This document shows positions 22,546 through 34,289 of a DNA stretch of 64,000 nucleotides, in pieces. Position 1 is the stretch's first letter. The number at the start of each line of letters is the position of its first letter. The notes under the pieces were generated by a model. The model worked only from the letters and a program-made list of their open reading frames with translations. It had not been told where the DNA came from and made no database searches. The DNA is from Moniliella sp. 'wahieum' (taxonomy: Eukaryota; Basidiomycota; Moniliellomycetes; Moniliellales; Moniliellaceae), in NCBI GenBank assembly GCA_003971905.1, contig RSEE01000043.1:186001-250000 (forward strand), read 5' to 3'. The position numbers and the translations under genes were made by a program.

Positions 22546-24791
22546 GCTTTCACCTGTCGTCTTGTCGCCTTGTTACAATGTCACACAACAGTGTTGTACA
22601 TATTATCTGGGTAGTGCTATGTATCAACACTCTAGAGCGGTTGTGTGGGTGTGGAAAACAATAATACCCCGCATTTCTGCCAGGCAAAACAGGTGTGTGT
22701 ACCTGTGCGAGTTGGGAATGGCGAGGATAATAGATCTATAATCAATAATCGATCATCGAGACATTGAAAGCTGCCTAATGGAGAGGAAGCGACCCGATCG
22801 ACGTGATTGGCCAAGTAGCGATGCGAGAAGATCTGCCTGTTTAGTGCTTAGCGCTGAAGGATTAATCGGTAGCGGATGAAAGAAGAATCGGGCTGGGAAT
22901 GCATTTGCAGAATGAACGATGGGTGAGGACAAGTAGTCGATCTCACCGGAAAGAGACTAAACCGCGGTTTGTGTCCGTTAACGTCATTAACGTTTGACTG
23001 AGAAGTAGGTACCCGACCAAGCGAAGGACGGATGCATACTGTGCATGGCGGAAACAGTCAGAGACAGCTTGTAAGCTCACCACGCTAGTCCGGCCTTGAG
23101 TGCAACAGGGAAAAGAAGAAGGAAGGGAACGAGGCGCGACGGTAGTATATATCTAATCCGAAGCGCACGAGTTGCGGAACACTCTGTAGCCAGTTCCGCT
23201 TGTCAGCGACATGGCCGATCAAGCTTCAAGCCACGCTAAGTGGTGTCACATGTCACATGCCACCACACTCTAACAGAGTAGGGTAGGGATGACTTCTATA
23301 GTAGGAAGGGGGGAGGAAGGATGTCGATGATTAAGGGTTGGAGGGCCATATGAAGCTTGAAAGAGAGACTGTGGCCGGTCCTGTAAATGTCGGGAGGGTG
23401 GGGGGGTGGAAAAGGCTTCGCTCACCACGGGCTCGTTCAGCGCGCTCAGTGCTCAGTGCTCATCCTCCTCGTTGTGGACATATGGATACCGAATCATAGA
23501 CAGACAATATCATGCCAAAAGCACCTTCTGTAGCAGCCAAAGCGAACGGGGGCGTAAACGGGGCGTAAATAACTGGCGAATGATGATTGATTAATTGAAG
23601 TTCAATCAATTAAGCTGTACGAACGGGCCTGAAGACGAGGTAGTACAGAGGGTAATAGTCGGGGCTAGACGAGGAGACCAAGGCCCTGTCAGAGACGGGG
23701 AAATGGCAAGATCTTTGGTGGGAGGAAACAGAAGGCATCAGGCAGGGACAACAAAGGCAAAAAGGAAAGGGTTATATGCTTCTTCCACCGCACCATGCTT
23801 TCTGTTGCTCTTGCTTCTTCCCTACGAACGATTGCTACATCGTTTGACCTGGTCTCCACTCTGTCTCCCTCGCCTTAGCTCTCCGACTGTGACACGTGCG
23901 ATGAGCATATAGCTCCTATACATATTTCGTTCGCGGCTCTCGAGCCACAGCAGGCGATGGAGTTGGGATTGAGAGAACGTCTGTGGCGGCTGTGGGAAGG
24001 GCCGGGCAGGGCCTGGCAGGGCTGGATCCGCTACTAGCCATCTCAATCTGACGCCGGAATAACGTTCGAAATGGAGAATGGAGCGGGTTGTGTTCTGCAT
24101 GCTTTTGTGTCTTCGCGAGTGTCACACCGGCTCCACACACATCAGGCAACGTGGCCTCGAAGGCGTTCCACATACATCATGGCACCGCTGGTGGTCAATA
24201 ATCGATAATCCGCGGCCTACATTGAGTGTCGCTGATGGTGCTCAACAATCCGCGGCCCACATATCCTCGCCCACCCATCTGCTCCAATCCGCGGCATTTT
24301 AAGGCTCCTCATCGACCTCATCGTCGACGTTAGGACCTCGTCGACCTCACCGACTGCATTGATAACATGGAACAGCATGGTCAATTGGCTGTTATTGCAG
24401 AGACATGCGTATCACGTCGCGTGCCACCGGCTTAAGTTCATAGGGCTGGTGCAGGCTGGTGCTCTTACGATAGCGGCGCTTCATCACGCTGTGATATAGG
24501 ATGCAGCCGAGTGTGCTGTATGTGTGATGTGCCATCGCACCTGCGCTGCGACTCGGTGCAAGTGGGGCCTAACGTTAATGCCGCAGGCCGCGGCAGTTGC
24601 CACCCAGGGCAGCGAGTGCCCCTCGCCCGGCTGCGCCGCGGAGGAGCCGACATCTCCCCACCGTCTGCATCAAAACGAGATTGAACTAGGAGCTGCCACC
24701 ACACCGCGGGGTACTCAGTTGTGGCCATCGACATGGCCGCGGCTGCTGCCTGCCAAGTGGAGAGGCGACGCTGCAGAGAAAGAGGTTGGGG

Positions 24792-24797
24792 TATAAA
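24792..24797 (+). promoter_or_regulatory. TATA box of the aldo-keto reductase gene
   Basis: TATAAA about 101-106 nt upstream of the ATG at 24898. Confidence 0.6.
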
Positions 24798-24897
24798 GGG
24801 TTGACCGGGTTGACCCCCTGAAGAATCCACCCACACCTGCCTTCCCCCAGCCACCACATCACATCTGCCCCCTCGATTCTTCTTCTGATCGTCAGCC

Positions 24898-25980
24898 ATG
24901 CCCTCCCACCGCAAGATCGGCACCACTTCTGTTCCCAACCTGGGAGCTGGACTGATGTCCCTTGCCGCATTCTACGGCAAGCCCAAGACCCAGCCCGAAG
25001 TCGATGCCGTTCTCACCCACCTTCTCGAGCAAGGTGTCACCCACATTGACACAAGTGACATGTACAGCTCTCGCCCGTCTCTGGGACAGGGAGAGGAGCA
25101 GATTGGTTCTTTCTTCCAGAGCCACCCTGGTGTGCGCGACTCGTTTTTCCTCGCGACCAAGCACATGTTTACCATGTCTGAAACCGGCTTTGGTATTGCC
25201 ACGCCCTCGGTTGAATACACGCTACAGGCACTGGAAGACTCGCTGAAGCGTCTCACACGGATCATGTGGATCTGTACTATGCCCACCGTGCAGTGGAGCC
25301 AATTGAGCCTACGCTCGAGGGCATGAAGGCCCTCAAGGCAGCCGGAAAGATCAAGTACGTGGGTGTGTCGGAATACTCGCTGGAACAGCTGGAGCGCGCC
25401 GAGAAGATTGTCCACATTGATGCACTTCAAGTCGAAGCCAGTCTCTTCACACCCAACATTTTCACCAATGGTATCTACGATTGGGCCAAGAAGAACGGCA
25501 CGACGATTGTTGCTTACTCGCCGCTTGGACGTGGGGTCCTTACGGGCCAGATCAAGTCCCGAGAGGACTTGGCTCCGGACGACACGCGTCGGCTTTCATT
25601 TTTCCCTCGCTTTAGTGAAGAGAACCTCACCAAGAACGCGGTACTGGTCAACAAGGTCAAGGCTGTGCGTACCCCCCCCCCCCCCACACACACACACACT
25701 TCCCCAGACGACAAGAAATGGCTGACATCTCTACTTGACACAGGTTGCAGAGAAGTCAGGGTACACGCCCGGACAGGTGGCGCTTGCCTGGCTGCTTGCC
25801 CAGGGGGAGAATGTGGTGCCCATCCCTGGTTCGACTAACATCAAGCACATTGATGAGAATGTAGCTGCAGCGACCATTACGCTCTCGAAAGAGGATCTCG
25901 AGGAGATCCACAGGATCCTCGCGACGTTCACGACGGAAGGAGAGCGCTACGAGCTAAGCGGCATGAACATGGCCTTCTAA
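24898..25980 (+). CDS. Aldo-keto reductase (AKR8/13-like, pyridoxal reductase or YakC type)
   Basis: This is a cytosolic NADPH-dependent oxidoreductase of about 335 aa. The N-terminus KIGTTSVPNLGAGLMSLAAFYG is the usual AKR opening. THIDTSDMYSS carries the catalytic Asp and Tyr, FLATKHM the Lys and DLYYAHRAVEP the His position. IKYVGVSEYSLEQLERA, IVAYSPLGRGVLTG and VVPIPGSTNIKHIDEN (NADP-binding) follow, ending SGMNMAF. One intron is clear at 25665-25743 (GTGCGT..CACAG); it contains a long C run followed by (CA)n. One C is missing near 25257 (RLHTDHVDLYYAH expected). The substrate cannot be told from sequence; pyridoxal and small aldehydes are typical for the relatives. Confidence 0.88.
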
Positions 25981-27025
25981 CCGGGACATTTGGAGCTTGT
26001 TTTGGTGGTGCAGGATAGATGCACCTATACTTCGCGCTCCAGACCCCCATTGAGGGAATGCATCTGACATGCATCCCCTCATATGAACGAAACGGTTTAC
26101 CCTGTCTCATTTCCGGCTTTCCCATCTCGTGCCCACCCAAGTATTATGCGCGGGCAGTACTAAGCATTATCCTGTCACAAGGTCATTCGGGACACTTTGG
26201 CACCCCCTGGGAATGAAATTAGATGTGTCAAAGTAGAGCTGAAGGGGAGGAGAGAAGGGGCAAGGGGGAGCACGGCTGGGTGTGGCGGGGGATAGGATGG
26301 CTGCTTTTTGAGGGGGATCCAGGATGGGGGTGGCGAAGCAACGGGTGCGTTTGGGCCACACCCATGTTGGCTGAAGACTGCATGTGGACCGCCATGTCAT
26401 AGCCCATTCACCTCAGGCGAACGCTGTGAACAGGTCTGAGCTCGATCTGAGCAGGGGCCAGGCTGCTCGCTCAGCTGAGCGGTCACCGATCAAGCATGCG
26501 CCACACGTCAGAACCAGACGCCAGCTGCCCATCAGATGGCCCAGAAATCAGATCGATGCATCAGATGGACACCTGCCGCCACGCACTACGTCACCGCGTC
26601 ACCCGTCATCGCACGCGATCGAGGGGGCGCCAGTGCTGGTGCTAGTGACCTAGTGACCGATGACCGATGGCCGCATGGTCGGCGTGGGACACCGGTGAGG
26701 CTCACCGGTTACGGCCACGGGTCAGCTTGGCCGCTCAGCCGCTGCCGAGTGGCCGCCGGGCGTTTGCACCGAAACGCCGCTGTGCCTGAGATGGGGCGGT
26801 GAAGCTTGAAGCGATTTGTGAGGGCGTCGTCATGCAATACGTCATGCGTCAGGCGTCACGTGCGTCTCATTACCAGCACTACTCGTCTGCTCCTAGCATC
26901 CTTCGGCCTCACCAGGCCGACGGTGGCGCGCAGAGGGGAGCCACGCCAGCCCTCGCTCGCCTCGCTCGCCTCGACCGTCTCCGTCTCCGTCTCCGCCGCC
27001 ACCACCCCCTCCCCTCCCGCTTCCC
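25981..27025. other. Intergenic region with ACCGGT and GTGACC motifs
   Basis: About 1 kb without a gene. Between 26640 and 26715 GTGACC, GATGACC and ACCGGTGA/CACCGGTT motifs cluster; an AAGCTTGAAGC motif sits at 26802-26812 and ACGCGTCA-like motifs near 26840-26865. Confidence 0.45.
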
Positions 27026-30000
27026 ATGTCGGCCTCCAGCAGAGGCGGGCTGCGGGCCTACCTCCGTCTCCTCTCCTTTCATGCGTCCCGCACCGACCGC
27101 CTGCTCATCGCAGGCGGCACGCTCGCTGCGCTGCTGTGCGGTGCCCCCTTGCCCCTCCTCGGCCGCATCCTCGGCAGCCTGGTCGACGGCTTTAACTACG
27201 CCGCCTGCCACGAAGGCTCCGACCCCCACCCGCTCCCCCCCGACCAGCGACATGCCTTTCTCGCCCAGATCTCCCGCCTCATGGCGTTCATGCTGCTCGT
27301 CGCCCTCGCCAACTTTACCCTCATCTATACCTCGTCCGCCTGCTGGGCTCTCGCCGGCGAGCGCATCGTCCAGCGCTTGCGCGCAGCATACCTCGATGCC
27401 CTCCTGCACCAGGAGCTGGCCTGGTTCGACACCAATTCTCAGGCCGCTGCCGCACCAGCCGCGCTCAGCGCCGAGCTCGACGCTGTCCATGCTGGCGTCA
27501 GCGAAAAGGCCGCGCTGGTCCTCACCTCCTTCGCCTACCTCACCGCCAGCTCATTGGTTGCCATCATCACTCTGCCCTCCCTTGCAGGCCCACTGCTTCT
27601 GATTGTGCCCGTCATCATTCTCGCCTCCACCGTCGGTGCTTCCCAGGTTGCTCGTGCCACCGACCAAGGTGCCGCCCACCTGGCTGCCGCTGCTGCTCTG
27701 GCAGGCGAGGCTCTTGTCCACCTCCCCACCGTTCGTGTATTTGGCATCGAATCGGAGCTCGGACCAAGTACCGCCAGTATTTAGCCCAGGCTCGCGCTTC
27801 GGGCGCACGCAAAGCGTTCGCCGCCGCCGCCACCATGGGCTCCCTCTTTGGCCTGACGTACGGTGCGAATGCGGCTGCCTTTTGGGCCGGCTCTCGGATC
27901 ATAGCCCACACCTCGACCGGTGTGCGATGGGGCGGACAAAGCTGGCTCAAGGACACACCTGGATCCTCCGGCGGGGCTGGATCGGTCTATACCGTGATTT
28001 TTCTCCTGCTGGACTCTGGTCTGGTTGCTGGTGCAGCGACCCCCCACTTGCAATCGTTTGCCCAGGCTGCTGCGGCTGGCCGGCGCTTGTTCTCCGTCTT
28101 GGATCGCAAAAGTAAGATTGACCCTCGCGCGCCCTGGAGCCACGACTTGCCATTCCAAGACGAGCCCGAAACCGCGCCTGAGACCGACCCTAGCGTCTAC
28201 TATTGGCCTCGAATCACCACTCTCGACTGTGGCGGGCTGGACATCAAGTTTGAATCGGTCTCCTTTGCCTATCCGACTCGACCGGAGGTCGCCAGCCTGG
28301 ATCGGTTGTCACTCACCATCCCCGCCGGAACAGTAATGGGCATCGTTGGCCCATCTGGCAGTGGTAAGTCCACCTTGACCAAGTTGGCCTGTAGATTGTA
28401 CGACCCCACCCCGCTCCCCGACCCGACTTCTGAGGACAGCGCCCTGGCTGCTCGGGGTGGGAGAGTGTGCCTTGGTGATATGGACCTGCAACGTCTCCAC
28501 CCACGATGGGTGCGGGCCCAGATCGGGGTTGTGCCCCAAGAGCCTCGTTTGACAGGAGATACCGTCTTCCAAGCGATCGCTGCGGGCTTGTTTGGCTCCA
28601 CGTGGTTCGATCCCGATGCGGATGCGGACGCGTTTGCGTCGGGAGCTTGGGTTGGCCCAGGCCGTGGCACGGGCGAGCACGCACGTTTAATGGACCTTGG
28701 CCCCTTGAGTCAGAGCCGGATCGAGTCTGTTCTCTACGGTACGCTAGCAGGGGACTTGGACGAACAGTCCATGTCGGCGTGCTTGCGACTCGTCTCGAGG
28801 GGAAGCATCACTCTCACCCCTCTCTCCTGCCCTCGATTGCTTTTGCCCGCTCTGTCGCGCATGGTTCAGATGGTCCGCACCGCAGCTGGTATGGCGGACG
28901 CTACCGAATTCATTGCCGCTCTCCCATTGGAGCTCTCATCGCCAATCGGAGAAGGCGGCTCGGCGTTAAGCGGCGGACAGAAGATGCGCCTGGCCATCGC
29001 TCGCGCTGTCGTCAAGAACCACGCGTATTGATCTGTGACGAGTTTACCGCCGCGCTCGACAGTGGCGCCGAGCAATCCGTCTTGGCTGCTCTGGCCACAG
29101 CTGGGAAAGGCAAAACTACCGTCATCATCGCGCACCGTTTGGCTACTGTCAAAGCTGCTGATGCGATCGTGGTGATGCAACAAGGCAAGGTAGTCGAACA
29201 GGGTACCCACTCGGAGCTCATTGCCCAGGGGGGAGTGTACAGTGGCCTGGCTCTCGCTCAGAACCTGACTGGATCACAGGCGCCTCATGTTGCCGCCCCC
29301 ACTGGCACCCATGTCTCTCCCCAGTGGACCCAGTGGACCCAGTGGACCCAGTGGACCAGCGCCTGAAGCCGAGACAGCTCAACGGCTCAGCCCCAAATGC
29401 TAAGCCCCCAGACTGGACTTGTCTCCTTACCCAAACCTTCTGGTGAGGACGGGCCTGCTGCCACCACACCGGTCCCCCCTTCGTTACCGAGGAAACTGCT
29501 GCGATTGGTGGAAACTCCCCGAGAGCGACTCCTTTTGGCCGCTGGTTTGACCTGTGCGGCCGTGGTAGGTGCGACGTACAGTTTCGAGGCCTGGGTGTTT
29601 GGTCATATGATTGGCGCGCTCAATCCCTGTCGGTCGCAAGAGTCAATGTTGGCTGCTGGACAACACTATGCTACTCTGTTTGCCATTTTGAGTCTGGGTG
29701 CCTTTTTGGCCCACACAGGTTCCGGCACTCTGTTTGGCGCACTGGCCGAGCGCATCCTCTATAAACTCCGGGGCAAGGTATTTGACTCTCTGTTGTCCCT
29801 GCCAATCGACTGGTTCGAGGAGGAAAGCCCGGGCCAGGTGAAGAGGTCGGAATGGCTAAGGCACAGACTACGTCGGACGAAGTACGAACGCCATCAGGCC
29901 TGGTCGCCTCGCTCGCTAAAGATACTGCTGCATTGGGGGGACTGACCTCGAGCGTACTAGGCACACTTAGCGCTACGATTATCAACTTGTTCCTTGGCAC

Positions 30001-31313
30001 GGCGCTTGGCTTCTTTGTCTCGCCCTACTTGGCCATTGGACTAGTGTGGGCCATCCCGCCTCTCCTAGCGGCCGGGTACGTACGTCTTCGTGTCGCCGCC
30101 GAGTTTCAGAAACTGCATGCCAAGGCGTACGCGGGCGCAGCTGCGATCGCCACCGACGCCATTCGCTCCATCGCTACCATCCAAGTGTTGGCAGCCGAAA
30201 CGGATGTGGGGGACAGACATGCAGTGGCGCTGCGCGCACCCTACGCCGCAACTCAAGCGCACATCTTGCGGGTACACTGTGGCTTGCCACCTCCCTCTCG
30301 GCGCCGTATGCGGTATATGCGTACGCGTACTTTTTCGGTTCGCGTGCTGTAGCGTCAGGCGCAGCGACGGCAACTCAATTTTTTGTCGTGTTACCTGCGC
30401 TGCTATTTTCAGCCCAAGCGGGAGGTCAGCTACTTTCGTTTGCGGGCGAGTTTGCTTCGGCTCACCATTCGGCCCGCCGCGTATTTGCCATGCTGGACGA
30501 TGTTGCTCACAGGAACCAAATCGAGTCGTCGCGGCAAGAACGGGACGAGGAAGCGTATGCGGGCCAACAAGGTCCCGAGTGTCCTGACGGTCCCCTCTCA
30601 GTCACCTTGGACGACATTTCGTTCACCTATCCTGGTCGGGTAGATGCGGCTCTGAGTCGGGTATCGTGCACATTGCAACTGGTCCAATTTGCTGCGCTGG
30701 TCGGTCCCAGTGGCAGCGGTAAGACGACGGCCATGCAGCTGATTACGGGACTACGACGACCTTCATCAGGAGTTGTGTTGGTGGGAGGTGAACCGCCCCT
30801 AGCAGGTAACAGGGATGTTGCGTTGGTAGCGCAAGAACCTGCCTTGTTTGCCGGTACGGTCGCGTGGAACGTCGGTCTCGGTCGAGCTGGTGCGACTCAG
30901 GAGGAGATCCAAGATGCGTGTCAACAGGCTGGCGTGCACAGTGTGATTGTTTCCCTTCCGGGTGGGTACGCGACGGAGGTTGGGCCAGGCGGATCTTCCC
31001 TCTCGGGCGGACAGAGGCAGCGCTTGGCCTTGGCTCGTGCCCTGGTACGTCGTAGCAGGTTACTCTTGTTGGACGAATCGACGTCGGCGTTGGATGCTCA
31101 GTCGGAAGCGTTCGTTTGGATGTGGTGGCTAAGTTGGCACAAGAAGGTCGATGTACCGTCTTGGCTATTGCTCATCGTCTTAAGACCATCACCGAGGCTC
31201 AGACCATCTACTTTTTCGATCATGGTCGCCTCGTCGCATCTGGTGACCATAAACACTTGATTCAACGCTCAGATCGGTTCCGACAGATGGCGACCCACCA
31301 GAGCTTGTTGTGA
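27026..31313 (+). CDS. Full-size ABCB (MDR/Ste6-type) ABC transporter
   Basis: This is a two-half ATP-driven exporter of about 1,430 aa (TMD1-NBD1-TMD2-NBD2). NBD1: Walker A GPSGSGKST, Q-loop VVPQEP, signature LSGGQKMRLA, Walker B RVLICDEF followed by TAALD, H-loop IIAHR. NBD2: GPSGSGKTT, VAQEP, LSGGQRQRLALARAL, LLLLDESTSALD, AIAHR. NBD1 has a long insertion (Asp-rich DPDADADAF onward) between the Q-loop and the signature. A 9-bp repeat (29321-29357) lies in the linker between halves. The frame breaks near 27764, 29024, the linker, 29838, 30277 and 31108; each outside the linker is cured in register by one added base. No intron is evident. Relatives include multidrug pumps and the a-factor exporter Ste6; the cargo cannot be decided. 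Confidence 0.88.
29321..29357 (+). repeat. Nine-bp tandem repeat in the ABC transporter linker
   Basis: Four copies of CAGTGGACC in tandem. Read in different frames they give Gln-Trp-Thr, Pro-Val-Asp or Ser-Gly-Pro triplets. Confidence 0.85.
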
Positions 31314-32104
31314 ACCCGAACCCGGTGGATCTGCAGATTGATTTTTTCCACCCACGTCGTCCGTCTCCTCTTGTCTCTTGAATCGATCTTCCTGGCCCTG
31401 TTCATCGTTTCTTTTGACCCTGCGGCATTCCTTCCACAGCTCACGGACCGTACGGCTACGACTACAACTACGACGGCGACTGCGACGGGCGAACGTTACT
31501 TCCTCCCGCCAAGCTTCAAGAACAAGGATCAGATAAATTGATGTACCCCGTCTCACGTCCCACGTCCCACGTCCCTGTACCTACCTGCTTGATGCTCGAT
31601 GCCTTGTTGAGCATGTTCAACGCTGAACGTTGACCAGGCCCTATTTATTCTCTTGATGGGGTACATAAGATGTGCTGTTTTGTCGTGCTCGGTAGTATAA
31701 TCTTCTTTGTAGTATAATCGAGACCCGCGGGAACTTGTGTTCCCTCCCTCTCATGTAGGACTTTGTTGGCTTCGCCTGCTGACTGAGACTCGGCGCAGGC
31801 GGATGGACAAGGAAAGGGGGGGAGGCCATTCAGCGAGAGGGATGGCGTTGCGTCGAGTGGTGCTGGTGGGGCGGCACAGCCAAGGCGTGAACTTCACGGG
31901 GCTGAGGTGGGCTCGGGTCGGCTCGGGTGAACTGCGAGTGGTGCTTGCTTCGAGCTTCGGTCCACTTACATAACCATGCCCAGCTGGCTGGCTGGTGGGT
32001 TTCGCTTCCGGCTTCGGGCCTTGAAGCTTCAGGTGAAACCTGAGCCTCAGGAGCTTCGGACGCACAGCATCATCACCACCACCACCACCACCACCACGCC
32101 CGCC
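31314..32104. other. Intergenic region with CACGTCC array and CAC microsatellite
   Basis: No gene is seen. CACGTCC is repeated about three times at 31553-31576, AAGCTT motifs sit near 31510 and 32020, and a (CAC)n tract of about 30 nt (32069-32098) lies directly before the MDM33 start. Confidence 0.5.
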
Positions 32105-33789
32105 ATGCTCGCCTGGTCTTGTGCGGTGCGCTCCCCCGCTGCCCGAGCACCCCTCCCACGCGTTCTGGGCGCTGGGGCTGGGCCAGCGTTGGGGTTGGGG
32201 TTGGGGTTGCCTCGGCGGCCTCGGTTGGCATCGCCCGCGCTCGTCCCCACCCCCCTCGCCGGTCGCTGGCGCGCACCCTTGCCGGGCTACCAGCCACGTC
32301 TGGTCTTGTCCACTTCCACACACCTTCGACTTGCCAGGAAGGACCCCTCCTCCAAGGACATCCCCGACGACTCAACGCCCATTGCTTTGGGTCCCGGTCC
32401 CGCCGGGGAGGAAGGTACTGTGCCTCAGGCGGGCATTCCTTCCCCTTCATCTTCTCCTTCATCTTCATCTTTATCTTCACCTTCACTTCATCTTCATTCT
32501 CCACCTCCGCTTCTGAATCTGTCCCTCCAAACTCTGAGAAGGACACGCCTGTCACTTCACAGGCAAACAGCCAGCACGATCCCCCGAAAGCATCCACTTT
32601 ACACAGGCACCTTCTTCTCCCCCGTCTTCATCTACTTCCTCTTCCACCTCTTCCCCGCCCTCCCCGCACCCACACGGATCCGCATCGGAATACGTCTCTC
32701 ACCTGCGTGAGCAATTCAACGACCAAACGACAGTGTGGAAGGACAAGGCATCGAAGCGTGCCCACGCCAAGTTGATCGAGCTCAAGGACCGTGCCAAGGA
32801 ACTGGCGCATCGCTGGAACGCCTTGTCAGGCTACGAAGACATTGAGCGACTGAAATCGGCGGTAGCCACATTGGGTAAGTAGAGTGTGCACCCACGCTTT
32901 TTGTGTGTGTGCTGGCTCACCTCACTGGGTTTTCAGATTGCGTACTGACCTCCCCCCCCCTCATGTCTCCTCTTCTCCACAGAACAAGAGCTACATCACC
33001 ACCGCTCTACCCTCCAAGACAAGCGAAACGCCTACGTCGCCTCAGTCTCGGAGCGCAGTGCGTCCCAGCGGCAACTCTCGGATCTGCTCGGGCGCAAGTC
33101 GAGTTGGACCGAACAAGATTTGGCCACCTACACCTCGCTCCTGCACAGCGAGCACAGTCAGTCCCGTGACGAAAAGCAAGCTGAGAGCGCGTACAATGAC
33201 GCGGAGATGGCGGTGCAAGAAGCGTTTGATGAGCTTATGCGCGCCATCTCGCAACGCTACCATGAAGAACACATCTGGTCTGACCGCATGCGTCTCCTCT
33301 CCACCTGGGGGCGTAGCGATCGCCGTACTGAATGCGTTCATCTTTATTATGGCTCTGTTGGTGGTGGAGCCATACAAGCGACGCAAGTTGGCCAACACAC
33401 TCGAGTCCCGCTTGCTCGAGGGCGAACAACTCAATGCTGAACGCATGGCTTTGGTGATTGAAAGCTTCGAGAAACAAATTCGTGATCTTCGCTTATCCAT
33501 CGAGACGTTGGATGGCGACTTGCACGAAACTTATCCTGCTTCGCCAGAACCTCTACTGGTCATGCAAGAAGCGGACCTCCTGGACCCGGCAGTACAACAA
33601 ACCGAAGAGGAGGACGGGGAGATCCTGCTCACCCCGGGACCTACTGACTCTACCCAGTTCCAACGGATACGCTCCCGTGCAGGACACACAGTTTCCCAAG
33701 CTTGGGAAAAGCACAGCGAGCTCGCTGTGGCAGGCGTGGTGGGCGCCTTGGTCGCTTTGCTGGGAATGGCGGTCGGTCAGATGGGATAA
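32105..33789 (+). CDS. MDM33: Mitochondrial inner-membrane morphology protein Mdm33/She9
   Basis: Mdm33 (She9) is an inner-membrane protein with matrix coiled coils that shapes cristae and controls inner-membrane fission. The N-terminus from 32105 (MLAWSCAVRSPAARAP) is Arg/Ala/Leu-rich without acids, a good presequence. After a Ser/Pro stretch, coiled coils start with EYVSHLREQFNDQTTVW. The family core is AFDELMRAISQRYHEEHIWSDRMR, then a membrane segment VAIAVLNAFIFIMALLVVEPY, and a second hydrophobic segment near the C-terminus (VAGVVGALVALLGMAVG). The intron 32875-32982 (GTAAGT..CACAG) is clear. Frame changes near 32,400-32,600 and one in the G run near 33,308 look like base errors. An in-frame ATG at 31976 would add 43 residues including a Thr run; I prefer 32105. 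Confidence 0.85.
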
Positions 33790-34289
33790 GCCGACTTTGC
33801 TTTGCTTTGCTTTGCTTTTTGCTTTGCTTGCTTTGCTTTGCTTTGCTTTGCTTTGCTGGTTCTGGCGTACGTTGGTTGGTGTGCCTTTGCACTCGCTCCC
33901 AAGTTTACTGATTCACCATTCAATCATTTGCCGGTCGTTACCTCTCTGCCATCACCCTCATCATCCATAATGTTGCCCCCCCATCCCTTCGTTTGAGAGC
34001 AGCTAGCAGCTACATATCGTACCTACAGACCTATGCATAGGTTAGGGGACACCAGAGGCACAGTCCAGGTTCAAACCCAATATTGGCTTGGGAGACTGGG
34101 GAGGATATACCCACCCTGCCCGCATTTGCCCAGAGCGGGTTAGTTTGGGGCAAGGTGGTACCGTCTAGGTCGCGGTTCTGGGGCGTAAGAAAGATGGGCT
34201 AGAGCAAGGACAAGTAGATTGAAGAGATGTTGAATGGAAAAGAAGAAGCAATCCAAAACACGGCCAACAACATGGGAGCAGCTACTAGA
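33790..34289. other. Convergent 3' intergenic region
   Basis: This lies between MDM33 and RCC1. Apart from the TTTGC array I see nothing. Confidence 0.4.
33796..33857. repeat. TTTGC pentanucleotide array
   Basis: About eleven TTTGC units with two imperfect steps, just after the MDM33 stop codon. Confidence 0.85.

Larger units (their letters stand above)
20700..24897. other. 4.2-kb gene-free block rich in short repeats
   Basis: I see no gene on either strand; open frames are short and featureless. It is dense in 7-nt motifs: AAGCTT near 21014-21028, ACGCGTC at 21472, ATCGATG at 21658-21675, ACCGGTC at 22291-22307, CCTGAGC at 22356-22408, a composite array at 22513-22545 and ACATGTC at 23246-23262. 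A TATA element for the next gene lies at 24792-24797. Confidence 0.5.

Noticed and set aside
27026-31313. Two separate half-size ABC transporters
   Set aside because: Only 30 nt and no promoter separate the halves, the order is TMD-NBD-TMD-NBD, and several similar frame breaks elsewhere in the gene are clearly errors.
27026-32104. A mating-type locus around a possible Ste6
   Set aside because: No pheromone receptor, homeodomain gene or CAAX pheromone precursor was seen nearby.
34050-34100. GGTTCAAACCC, resembling a tRNA T arm
   Set aside because: The flanking bases do not pair as a 5-bp T stem, and no cloverleaf can be drawn.
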